A DNA stretch of 64,000 nucleotides from Mycoplasmatota bacterium. Its GTDB lineage: Bacteria; Bacillota_I; Bacilli_A; Izemoplasmatales; Hujiaoplasmataceae. The notes below the pieces were generated by a model. The model was given only the letters and a program-made list of their open reading frames with translations. It ran no database searches and was not told the origin of the DNA. The translations under genes and the position numbers were made by a program. The DNA is taken from contig CP076020.1 in NCBI GenBank assembly GCA_018622675.1, positions 496,001-560,000 of the forward strand. Direction: 5' to 3'. Positions 25,311 to 32,785 of this stretch are shown one piece after another. The first letter of the stretch is position 1; every line of letters begins with the position of its first letter.

Positions 25311-26018
25311 ATGATGAAAGTTAAAATATTATTTGAAGATAATCATATTATAGTAGTTGTTAAACCCCCAGGCATCTTATCTCAGGCTGGTCCTTTAGAT
25401 ATTGATGATATGTTAACTATCTTAAAAAAATACATTAAAGAAAAGTATCAAAAACCTGGGAATGTATATCTAGGTCTAGTTCATCGATTAGATTTAAATG
25501 TTGGTGGAGTCATGGTTTTTGCTAAGACTTCTAAAGCGGCTAAAAGATTAAATGAACAGATGAAAAGCCACCTTATAAGCAAGGATTATTTTGCAGTTGT
25601 TTTAGGAGAAATGAAAGTTAACCAACGCATGGTGGTATTAGAAAACCATATAAAAAAAGATAAGAAGAATAAACTTGCTATTATTACTGATAGCGATAAA
25701 GATCAGTATGCTAAATTAGCATATCAAGTCTTAGAGTCTATAAAAGATAGAGATCAAAATCTATCATTAGTCGACATTCATTTAGAAACTGGACGCTTTC
25801 ATCAAATACGAGCGCAGTTTTCACATATAGGTTTTCCTATCTATGGAGATAATAAATATGGTCCTAAGACTAGAGGCTATGAAATGGGTCTCTATAGTTA
25901 CCGTTTAAGTTTTACTCACCCAGTTACCAAGGAATCTTTAACTTTTATGGATTATCCATCAAAGGGCATATTTAGTGATTTTAGAATGTTAGGAAATAAG
26001 GTGGTGGATTATGATTAA
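25311..26018 (+). CDS. RluA-family pseudouridine synthase
   Basis: 235-aa single-domain pseudouridine synthase, no S4 domain. Visible: NHIIVVVKPPGILSQ, the catalytic-Asp motif LVHRLDLNVGGVMVFAKT (usual form HRLDxxTSG, so TS is replaced by VG), and LETGRFHQIRAQFSHIGFPIYGDNKYG. Which rRNA or tRNA uridine it modifies cannot be read from sequence. The SD AAAGGAT precedes ATGATG; either ATG is possible. The 3' end overlaps the GalT-like gene by 8 nt. Confidence 0.88.
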   Translation: MMKVKILFEDNHIIVVVKPPGILSQAGPLDIDDMLTILKKYIKEKYQKPGNVYLGLVHRLDLNVGGVMVFAKTSKAAKRLNEQMKSHLISKDYFAVVLGEMKVNQRMVVLENHIKKDKKNKLAIITDSDKDQYAKLAYQVLESIKDRDQNLSLVDIHLETGRFHQIRAQFSHIGFPIYGDNKYGPKTRGYEMGLYSYRLSFTHPVTKESLTFMDYPSKGIFSDFRMLGNKVVDYD

Positions 26019-27342
26019 TAATATCATTAATCAATTAATTGAATATGGTATATCCAAAGATTTACTAAAAAAAGATGATAAACTATATACATTAAGTAGA
26101 TTAAAAGCACTTTTTAAACTACAAAGTGTATCAGTTCAAGAAACACAAGCAGAATCAATTAATAAAATTATTATGTTATTAATAGAGTATGCAACAAATC
26201 ATCATATGATTGATGAAAACGATCCTTATCATGTGGAAAAATTTACTTCTAAAATATTGGATTGCTTAATGCCGCGTCCAAGTGAATTAAATCGATTATT
26301 TAGATCAAAATATAAAAGATCTCCTCAACAAGCAAGTAGATTTTTCTACGATTTTTCTATTGATAGTAAATATATAAACACTAAAACCATAGATGAAATC
26401 AAGAAAATGTCATATTCAAGTCAATATGGACTGTTTGATTTAGTTTTTAATTCATATGAAAATCCAAAGGATTTTACATCGCTTTCTAATCATAGAGAAG
26501 TATCGATTTCTGTTAACAATGAAAACAATGATTGGACATTACAATATCATCCCAATCCTATATTAGAAGAACAATTGATGATTTCAAGAAAAGATTTATC
26601 TGAACCTTACAATAATCATAGAACTTTTGATGAATTAATTGATTTTATTAATAAGTTTCCACAGTATTTTATAGCAACTGATAATCATATGGTTTTCTCT
26701 AAAGATTCCCTATTAAAGCAACATTATTTATTTGGGGGCAAATATTCATTTCCAATAGAAACCGCGCAAGTGAATGAAAAATATAAAAAGGGTAGAATGA
26801 AGATTGAAATTTTAAAGTGGCCTGTAGCTGCTATTAGAATTATTGGTAATAATGAAAATAAATTACTGGATGTAATGAATGATATAAATGATAAATGGGT
26901 AAACTTTCTTGATAAGGAATCAAAACCAGCAACAAATGAAAAACATGTTAATCATAAATATATTGATGTTATGGTTAAGTTAGATGGTTCTAAATTTAAT
27001 ATATACATGATTTTCAATAATCAAGTTCAAGATGAATTAACACATAAAAAATTATCAATTTTGGATGCTTTAGGATTATTTGCTTTTTCCAAAGAAATCA
27101 ATGATGATGTAGAAATGTTTAAAAGTATAATGATGAATTACCAAGATATTTCACAGGATCCAGCCATCCATAAATATGATAAGTGGATCACTTTATTAGA
27201 AGAAAAAACAAGAGTTGATGATATAGATGAAGCTATTAAAAGTTTACTTGCGGACTCTTGTATTCAAGCTTTAAAGAAATCAAATATATTTGAGTTTGGA
27301 AATGAGAATGATTTTCAAGCATTTATAGAAAAAGCAGTTTAA
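26011..27342 (+). CDS. GalT class II-like protein lacking the catalytic histidines
   Basis: 443-aa protein whose N-terminal third clearly matches the Firmicutes type of UDP-glucose:hexose-1-phosphate uridylyltransferase (CLMPRPSELNRLFRSKY, then FFYDFSIDSKYI), as does QYFIATDN further on. In active enzymes the next motif reads LSHDHFQGG; here it is LLKQHYLFGG (residues 234-243), so both histidines and the Gln are replaced, and the usual CxxC-bearing segment before it is shortened away. It should not be a working uridylyltransferase. It overlaps the RluA gene by 8 nt; no galK or galE is near. A retained scaffold or regulatory role is possible. Confidence 0.7.
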   Translation: MINNIINQLIEYGISKDLLKKDDKLYTLSRLKALFKLQSVSVQETQAESINKIIMLLIEYATNHHMIDENDPYHVEKFTSKILDCLMPRPSELNRLFRSKYKRSPQQASRFFYDFSIDSKYINTKTIDEIKKMSYSSQYGLFDLVFNSYENPKDFTSLSNHREVSISVNNENNDWTLQYHPNPILEEQLMISRKDLSEPYNNHRTFDELIDFINKFPQYFIATDNHMVFSKDSLLKQHYLFGGKYSFPIETAQVNEKYKKGRMKIEILKWPVAAIRIIGNNENKLLDVMNDINDKWVNFLDKESKPATNEKHVNHKYIDVMVKLDGSKFNIYMIFNNQVQDELTHKKLSILDALGLFAFSKEINDDVEMFKSIMMNYQDISQDPAIHKYDKWITLLEEKTRVDDIDEAIKSLLADSCIQALKKSNIFEFGNENDFQAFIEKAV

Positions 27343-27347
27343 TCATC

Positions 27348-27376
27348 TTCATAATTTAGATGAATTATGATATAAT
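27348..27376 (+). promoter_or_regulatory. proS promoter
   Basis: TTCATA (27348-27353), 17 nt, TATAAT (27371-27376), extended TGA. Confidence 0.7.
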
Positions 27377-27397
27377 TATTTGAAAATGAGGTGCAGT

Positions 27398-28834
27398 ATG
27401 GGAAAGAAAAAATTTGTTAAAGCAATTACTTCAAGAGATGAAGATTTTGCACAATGGTATACAGATGTTTGCCGAAAAGCTGAATTAATGGACTATTCTG
27501 AAGCTAAGGGTTTTATTATATATAGACCATATGGATATGCTTTATGGGAAAATATGAAAAATTATTTAGACAATTCTTTTAAAAAGACAGGACATGAGAA
27601 TGTTTATATGCCTTTAGTGATTCCTGAATCATTATTTTTGAAAGAGGCTGAGCATGTAGAAGGTTTCGCACCTGAAACAGCTATTGTTACTGTTGGTGGT
27701 AATGAAGAATTACAAGAAAGACTGATTATCAGACCGACTTCTGAAGTATTGTTTTGTAATCACTATGCAAAAGTGATTGAATCACATAGAGATTTACCAA
27801 AAAAATATAATCAATGGTGTTCTGTTGTTAGATGGGAAAAAACCACTAGACCATTTTTAAGAGGATCAGAGTTCCTATGGCAAGAAGGCCACACAGCTCA
27901 CGCTACTGAAGAAGAAGCTCGAAAAGAAGCATTGGATATGCTTGACATCTATGAAGATTTAGGTAAAAACTTATTGGCGATTCCTTTTGTTACTGGAGTT
28001 AAAACAGAGAAAGAGAAATTTGCAGGTGCTGTTGATACATATACTATTGAAGCACTGATGCATGATAATAAAGCTTTACAAAGTGGAACGACACACTATC
28101 TAGGTACAGGTTTTGCTAAAGCGTTTGATATTAATTTCCAAGATAAAGATGGTAGTTTAAAATCTGTATATCAAACGTCATGGGGTGTTTCTACAAGACT
28201 TATAGGTGCTGTAATTATGGTGCATGGTGACGATTCTGGTTTGGTATTACCACCGTATTTAGCACCAATCCAAGTAGATATAATTCCTATTATGCAACAT
28301 GTAGATGGGGTCTTAGATAAGGCTAATGAATTAAAGAAATCATTAGAAGCATTAAATATAAGAGTTAGATTAGATGATACAGATAAGTCACCTGGATGGA
28401 AATTCTCAGAATCAGAAATGCGAGGAACACCTTTAAGAATTGAAGTTGGGCCAAGAGATTTAGAAAACAATCAAGCAGTTATAGTAAAAAGATACAATAG
28501 AGAAAAAATTACTTTTAAATTAAGTGATATTACTGAAAGTATTCCGTCTTTATTAAAAGATATACATGAAGCAATGTATGATAGAGCTTTGAAAAATATA
28601 GAGGAAAACACCAGAGAAGCTACTGACTATGAAACGTTTAAAAAGATTATGAACGAAAATGCAGGATATGTGAAAATGATGTGGTGTGGAGATGAGGCAT
28701 GTGAAACTAAAATAAAAGAAGATACAAAAGCAACTTCACGATGCATGCCATTTGACCAAACTCCAATTGGCGAAGAATGTCCTGTTTGTAAGAAAAAAGC
28801 AAAACATCTGGTTTATTATGCTAAAGCATACTAA
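27398..28834 (+). CDS. proS: Prolyl-tRNA synthetase, archaeal/eukaryal type
   Basis: Charges tRNA-Pro. 478 aa, the short form without the bacterial editing insert. Marks: EDFAQWYTDVCRKAELMDYS, the GFIIYRPYGYALWE motif 1 region, RPTSEV and FLRGSEFLWQEGHTAHAT (motif 2), TSWGVSTRLIGAVIMVHGD (motif 3), and the C-terminal zinc domain WCGDEACE ... CPVCKKKAKHLVYYAKAY with the typical final Tyr. The start is ATG 27398, 6 nt after GAGG; the ATG 18 nt upstream lies before the SD. No terminator is seen before the IS that follows. Confidence 0.95.
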   Translation: MGKKKFVKAITSRDEDFAQWYTDVCRKAELMDYSEAKGFIIYRPYGYALWENMKNYLDNSFKKTGHENVYMPLVIPESLFLKEAEHVEGFAPETAIVTVGGNEELQERLIIRPTSEVLFCNHYAKVIESHRDLPKKYNQWCSVVRWEKTTRPFLRGSEFLWQEGHTAHATEEEARKEALDMLDIYEDLGKNLLAIPFVTGVKTEKEKFAGAVDTYTIEALMHDNKALQSGTTHYLGTGFAKAFDINFQDKDGSLKSVYQTSWGVSTRLIGAVIMVHGDDSGLVLPPYLAPIQVDIIPIMQHVDGVLDKANELKKSLEALNIRVRLDDTDKSPGWKFSESEMRGTPLRIEVGPRDLENNQAVIVKRYNREKITFKLSDITESIPSLLKDIHEAMYDRALKNIEENTREATDYETFKKIMNENAGYVKMMWCGDEACETKIKEDTKATSRCMPFDQTPIGEECPVCKKKAKHLVYYAKAY

Positions 28835-28935
28835 GAATATAAAAAGGTTGAATGTCAAGGATAGGGGTCTTTGATGTTTAAGAAAAGAATTTAAAGATGA
28901 TATTTCGTTTGAAGTATCGTCTTTTTCTTTTTGTT

Positions 28936-30204
28936 TTAAAGTGAAGTAATAGGGCAATCATTATGAGTTAATGCAAATATTCTTAATCTAAAGTGATCAA
29001 AGTTTCTATAGCCAAAGGCTATGCGTTTAATCACTTTGATTTTATTGTTCAAACCTTCAATAAAGCCATTGGTTAATTGTTTTTTGTCATAGGTAATAAA
29101 TGAATTAATAATTTCTTCTTTCCAGTTTTTATAAGTCCTAGCGACTGTTTTGAATTCAGGTAACTTTGTTTGATATAAGTCATCTATAAATTGATTTATT
29201 ACATCTCTAGCTTCATAATAAGATGTGCTATGCATCATTTCATAGAAGGAATCCTTTAAATCAATCGCCTTTTTCATATCTAGATCAAAGTGTCTTACTT
29301 TATCAATAATCTCTCTCGCTGTAATGTGATAACCAAGCTTATAATCTTTAAAATGCTTGGTTGAAAGATTATAAGTATAAGCCAATATATGTTTCCAATA
29401 TTTCTTTAAATAATGATATTCATAAGTACCTTTTCGATATTTCTTCATAACCCTTAATCTAACATCTTGAACGGCCCAATACATCTGTCTAATAAAATGA
29501 TACTTATCAGCGATTAATTTGGCCTTAGGAAAGTATTTGTGAACCAGTTGTCTATAAGGATCCCATAAGTCTGATATGATGCATTTGACCTTATCTCGCT
29601 CTTTTTTGTCAATATGGGAGAAGTAATACTCTAGGTTATGTTTTCTTCTGTTAGGGAAAACGTCAATCAGTTTTTTATTGACTGGATCAGTCATAAGAAA
29701 AGCATATTTACCATAGCCATGAGATAAATTTTTAAACTCATCTATACTCAAGACTTCAGGTAAAACTTGCCTCCTAGGTCTAATATGAGTTTTAATGTGT
29801 CTCATAACTGTGTGAAATGATATATTTAAATGTCTACCAACATCTGTGATTGATTGTTTAAATCCATATTCTTTGATAATTAGTTGTTTCGTATAATTAC
29901 TTATCTTATGATATTTTCTTACAAATTGATTCTCTTCAGGAAAACGTTTATGACAATCTTTACATAAATATCTTCGCCGCCTATATAGAAGTATCACTTT
30001 ATATCCTAAATCAAATTGATGTTTTATCTTTCTTATCCTGTAATCATGAACCCTCTTGGTTAAACAACCACAGTGAGGACAGACATGTTCTCTAATAGGA
30101 AGTTCTAATTTAATATACTTAGTCCCTCTTTCTATAGAAATATCTTTAATAATAATATCTTCATCTTTCAAATTAAATAATTTACTGATATAATGTTCAT
30201 GCAT
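28936..30204 (-). CDS. ISL3-family transposase
   Basis: 422-aa DDE transposase. N-terminal zinc-binding part with CPHCGCLTKRVHDYR and CKDCHKRFPE, a helix-turn-helix segment (QSITDVGRHLNISFHTVMRHI), and the catalytic core with SIDEFK (first Asp), SDLWDPYRQLVHKYFPKA (second Asp) and GFIEGLNNKIKVIKR (Glu). The reading frame is intact, so the element may be active. The ATG lies inside one arm of a 13-bp inverted repeat; SD AAAGGGG is in the loop. Confidence 0.93.
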   Translation of the reverse strand: MHEHYISKLFNLKDEDIIIKDISIERGTKYIKLELPIREHVCPHCGCLTKRVHDYRIRKIKHQFDLGYKVILLYRRRRYLCKDCHKRFPEENQFVRKYHKISNYTKQLIIKEYGFKQSITDVGRHLNISFHTVMRHIKTHIRPRRQVLPEVLSIDEFKNLSHGYGKYAFLMTDPVNKKLIDVFPNRRKHNLEYYFSHIDKKERDKVKCIISDLWDPYRQLVHKYFPKAKLIADKYHFIRQMYWAVQDVRLRVMKKYRKGTYEYHYLKKYWKHILAYTYNLSTKHFKDYKLGYHITAREIIDKVRHFDLDMKKAIDLKDSFYEMMHSTSYYEARDVINQFIDDLYQTKLPEFKTVARTYKNWKEEIINSFITYDKKQLTNGFIEGLNNKIKVIKRIAFGYRNFDHFRLRIFALTHNDCPITSL

Positions 30205-30268
30205 GAATAGGACCCCTTTCGATTGGTTGTAGGTAACTTAATTATAAAGGATGATTCCTATTCATGCA
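30200..30268 (-). promoter_or_regulatory. Transposase promoter and read-through-blocking hairpin
   Basis: Perfect 13-bp inverted repeat TGCATGAATAGGA (30200-30212) / TCCTATTCATGCA (30256-30268), 43-nt spacer. On the minus strand the -10 TATAAT (30246-30241) lies in the spacer, so the element's own transcript starts after the upstream arm. The downstream arm contains the transposase ATG. Only longer outside transcripts can form the hairpin that hides the start codon. Confidence 0.6.
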
Positions 30269-30324
30269 CTTTTAATTTATAAACATCTTTTTATTAACAC
30301 CCCTAAGAAAATTATAGAACCTAT

Positions 30325-30358
30325 AAAAACACAATCTATGCGATTGTGTTTTTTTTTT
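30325..30358. terminator. Bidirectional terminator of the fumarase operon (and formerly proS)
   Basis: AAAACACAATC / GATTGTGTTTT with TATGC loop, nine T on the plus side and A-run on the other. It serves the fumarase genes on the minus strand and would have ended proS before the IS came between. Confidence 0.88.
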
Positions 30359-30878
30359 AGAATACAGAATTACCCTTTGAATCTATAGCAACTATTGCAG
30401 GAAAATCTTCAACATAAAGTTGCCTTACGGCTTCACTTTGCAAATGTGGGTATGCGATGACCTTATTTTCTTTAACAGTTTGTGAAAGCTTTGCGCCTAA
30501 TCCACCAATTGCTAGAAGATAAACTGCTTTTTGTTTTTTTAATTGTTCAATAAACTCTTTACTTCTAGGCCCTTTCCCAATCATTACCTTTAAGCCTTTT
30601 TTCATAAGCGTTGGGCTGAATGCATCCATTCGGTAACTAGATGTTGGACCACATGCTCCTATAACCTGATTGGGTTTTGCTGGTGTTGGTCCTACATAAT
30701 AAATTACTTGTTGGTCTACATTAAAAGGAAGTTTTTCACCTTTTATAATTGATTCAACCATTAATTTGTGTGCGGCGTCTCTTCCTGTATAGATATAACC
30801 ACTTATTAAGACTTCTTCACCGGCGATTAATGATTCTCTTGTATGATCATCAATTGGAGTTTTCAATTTTTTTTCCAT
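30357..30878 (-). CDS. Class I fumarate hydratase (Fe-S hydro-lyase), beta subunit
   Basis: C-terminal-type subunit (173 aa) of the two-part, oxygen-sensitive hydro-lyase that interconverts fumarate and malate. Marks: GEEVLISGYIYTGRDAAHKL, YYVGPTPAKPNQVIGACGPTSSYRMD with the conserved GPTTS-type loop, and LLAIGGLGAKLS. It could also be the L(+)-tartrate dehydratase beta subunit; sequence alone does not separate them. The ATG at 30878 is chosen; a TTG at 30881 is equally close to the GAGGTGAT SD. It overlaps the alpha subunit by 29 nt. Confidence 0.88.
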   Translation of the reverse strand: MEKKLKTPIDDHTRESLIAGEEVLISGYIYTGRDAAHKLMVESIIKGEKLPFNVDQQVIYYVGPTPAKPNQVIGACGPTSSYRMDAFSPTLMKKGLKVMIGKGPRSKEFIEQLKKQKAVYLLAIGGLGAKLSQTVKENKVIAYPHLQSEAVRQLYVEDFPAIVAIDSKGNSVF

Positions 30879-31716
30879 CAAGAATCACCTCGCTTTTTCT
30901 TGCGCTATGGCATTGAAGATTAACTGCAACAGGTAGTGATGCAATATGACATGGATATGAATTGACTTTAACTGCTAAGGCAGTTGTTTCACCGCCAAGT
31001 CCCATTGGACCTACGTTAAGATGATTTATTTCTTTCAACAACTTTTCTTCTAATAATTGATCAACTTCATTTTCTGCTTGATCATTAATCTTTCTAAAAA
31101 TCGCTTTTTTTGCAATCAAAGCTGCTTTTTCAAAGTTTCCGCCTATTCCAACTCCTACGATTAAAGGTGGACAAGCTTTTCCGCCTGCAAGTTTAACAGT
31201 TTCAATAACAAAATCAATAATACCTTGCTCGCCTTCACCTGGTGTAAGCATCTTTAATCTTGACATATTTTCACTACCGCCACCTTTAGGTGCGGCATGA
31301 ATAGTTAACTGATGACCAGCAACAAATTCATAGTGTATAACAGCGGGACTATTGTCTAAGGTATTAATCCTATTAATGGGATGTTTAACCATAGATTTTC
31401 TTAAATAACCATCCATATAGCCACGTCTCACACCAGCATTTATGGCCTCTTCTAAATCATAGTCAAAGATTAACTCTCTACCAATCTCTAACATTACAAC
31501 AGCGACACCGGTATCCTGACATAAAGGAATGTTATTGTTTTTTGCTATTTCTTGATTTTCAATAATTTTAGATAATATGCTTTTACCCAATTGATTTGAT
31601 TCTTTTTCTTGGGAGGATTTTAATTTGTTTACAAAATCTTCTCCTAGATGATAAGCAGAATCTATAAACATATCTTTAATAGTTTCAACTATAGTTTTTC
31701 GCTCTATTGTATACAT
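30850..31716 (-). CDS. Class I fumarate hydratase (Fe-S hydro-lyase), alpha subunit
   Basis: Catalytic subunit, 288 aa, that binds the 4Fe-4S cluster. The three expected cysteines are visible in IPLCQDTGVAVVM, GGKACPPLIVGVGIGG and VAVNLQCHSARKS. Further marks: KGGGSENMSRLKMLTPGEG and HLNVGPMGLGGETTALAV. Together with the beta subunit it gives reversible fumarate hydration, useful for malate or aspartate fermentation. SD GAGGTGAT precedes the ATG. The operon has only these two genes and ends at the bidirectional terminator. Confidence 0.9.
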   Translation of the reverse strand: MYTIERKTIVETIKDMFIDSAYHLGEDFVNKLKSSQEKESNQLGKSILSKIIENQEIAKNNNIPLCQDTGVAVVMLEIGRELIFDYDLEEAINAGVRRGYMDGYLRKSMVKHPINRINTLDNSPAVIHYEFVAGHQLTIHAAPKGGGSENMSRLKMLTPGEGEQGIIDFVIETVKLAGGKACPPLIVGVGIGGNFEKAALIAKKAIFRKINDQAENEVDQLLEEKLLKEINHLNVGPMGLGGETTALAVKVNSYPCHIASLPVAVNLQCHSARKSEVILDGKKIENSN

Positions 31717-31733
31717 TTCATCACCTCGAACAC

Positions 31734-31739
31734 ATTATA
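31734..31739 (-). promoter_or_regulatory. Fumarase operon -10 element
   Basis: Minus strand TATAAT with extended TGT; the -35 region (TGTTGT at 17 nt) is weak. Diverges from the degV promoter. Confidence 0.55.
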
Positions 31740-31799
31740 ACATGGTCGAAGAATTAACAACATAATAATCATAAAAATTTTGAGAGAATAGATATTTAG

Positions 31800-31828
31800 T
31801 TTACAAATCAACAATTTTTAGTTATACT
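31800..31828 (+). promoter_or_regulatory. degV promoter
   Basis: TTTACA (31800-31805), 17 nt, TATACT (31823-31828). Confidence 0.75.
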
Positions 31829-31847
31829 TTTTATAAGGTAGGTATTT

Positions 31848-32696
31848 ATGCGAAAAATAAAATTAGTAACAGATAGTACTTGTGATTTGAGTCAAGAATT
31901 AATTAAAAAATATGATATTGAAGTCATTCCATTATATGTTAATTTTAAAGACCAATCTTTTTTAGATGGGGTAAATATATTGGTTCCTGAAATGTATGAT
32001 TTGGTTAAAGAAATGAATGAACTTCCTAAAACAGCAGCTCCAGCACCGGGGATTTTTCATGATGTGTTTGAAAAGTATCTCAATCAAGGATATGATATCA
32101 TTTATACAGGTATTGGCTCTAAATTTTCTGCTTCTTTTAATAGCGCTAAAATAGCCAAGGACATGCTTGAAAGTGATGATATTTACTTGGTTGATTCTTT
32201 AAATTTATCTTCTGGTAGCGGAATGTTATTACTAAAAGCTGGGGAAATGATAAGAATAGGAAAGACCGCTAAAGAAATTAAAGAAGAGTTAGAACTTATA
32301 GTCCCTAAAGTGAGAAGTCAATTTGTTATACGCACATTAGATTATTTATACAAAGGTGGTCGATTAAATGCTCTAAGTGCATTTTTGGGAACTATGTTGC
32401 GATTTAAGCCAATTATTAAAGTTAGAGATGGATTAATGGGTGTTGGAAAAAAAGGTCGAGGAAAAGTACAAAATGCGATTAATATCATGATAGAAGATAT
32501 GTTAAACGAAAAAGAAAAAATAGATGAAGATTTTATGATGATTACTCATTCATTAGCGGAAACAGAAGTGGATTATATACGAAAAAAAATTGAAGATAAA
32601 GTGAATGTTAAAAACCTATACCAAACACAGGCTGGATGTGTTATTTCTAGCCATTGTGGCAAAGGTACAATTGGAATACTATATATTTTAAAATAA
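31848..32696 (+). CDS. DegV family fatty-acid-binding protein (FakB)
   Basis: 282-aa lipid carrier that presents a bound fatty acid to FakA for phosphorylation. N-terminal KLVTDSTCDLSQELIKKYDI is the DegV signature; TAAPAPGIFHDVF, SLNLSSGSGMLLLKAGEM and the C-terminal QAGCVISSHCGKGTIGILYI complete the fold. FakB2 and FakB1 types differ in fatty-acid choice, which is not readable here. Own promoter and terminator. It is the only DegV gene in the window; its enzyme partner FakA is at 7.9 kb. Confidence 0.9.
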   Translation: MRKIKLVTDSTCDLSQELIKKYDIEVIPLYVNFKDQSFLDGVNILVPEMYDLVKEMNELPKTAAPAPGIFHDVFEKYLNQGYDIIYTGIGSKFSASFNSAKIAKDMLESDDIYLVDSLNLSSGSGMLLLKAGEMIRIGKTAKEIKEELELIVPKVRSQFVIRTLDYLYKGGRLNALSAFLGTMLRFKPIIKVRDGLMGVGKKGRGKVQNAINIMIEDMLNEKEKIDEDFMMITHSLAETEVDYIRKKIEDKVNVKNLYQTQAGCVISSHCGKGTIGILYILK

Positions 32697-32698
32697 AT

Positions 32699-32728
32699 TC
32701 TTATGGTTTTTCATAAGAGTTTTTTTTG
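32699..32728 (+). terminator. Terminator after degV
   Basis: TCTTATG / CATAAGA, GTTTTT loop, then a run of eight T. The T-run is also where the next promoter's -35 begins. Confidence 0.85.
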
Positions 32729-32754
32729 ATTTTTATATTTTTTTAAGGTACAAT
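32726..32754 (+). promoter_or_regulatory. Promoter of the first ABC exporter pair
   Basis: TTGATT (32726-32731), 17 nt, TACAAT (32749-32754). Confidence 0.7.
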
Positions 32755-32785
32755 ATTAAGTTGTGACAAATTTTGGAGGTTTATC

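Larger units (their letters stand above)
28862..30305 (-). mobile_element. ISL3-family insertion sequence
   Basis: About 1.44 kb element with one transposase gene on the minus strand. The two ends share an imperfect inverted repeat: left TAGGGGTCTTTGATGTTTA, right (read inward) TAGGGGTGTT then, after a nine-base insertion, GATGTTTA. Length fits ISL3 members. A matching 8-bp target duplication is not evident in the flanks (GTCAAGGA and AGAAAATT), so the exact ends are uncertain by a few bases. It lies between proS and a terminator that proS and the fumarase genes probably shared. Confidence 0.8.

Noticed and set aside
28862-30305. 8-bp target duplication around the insertion sequence
   Set aside because: The flanking 8-mers do not match at any of the end positions tried, so no duplication is claimed.
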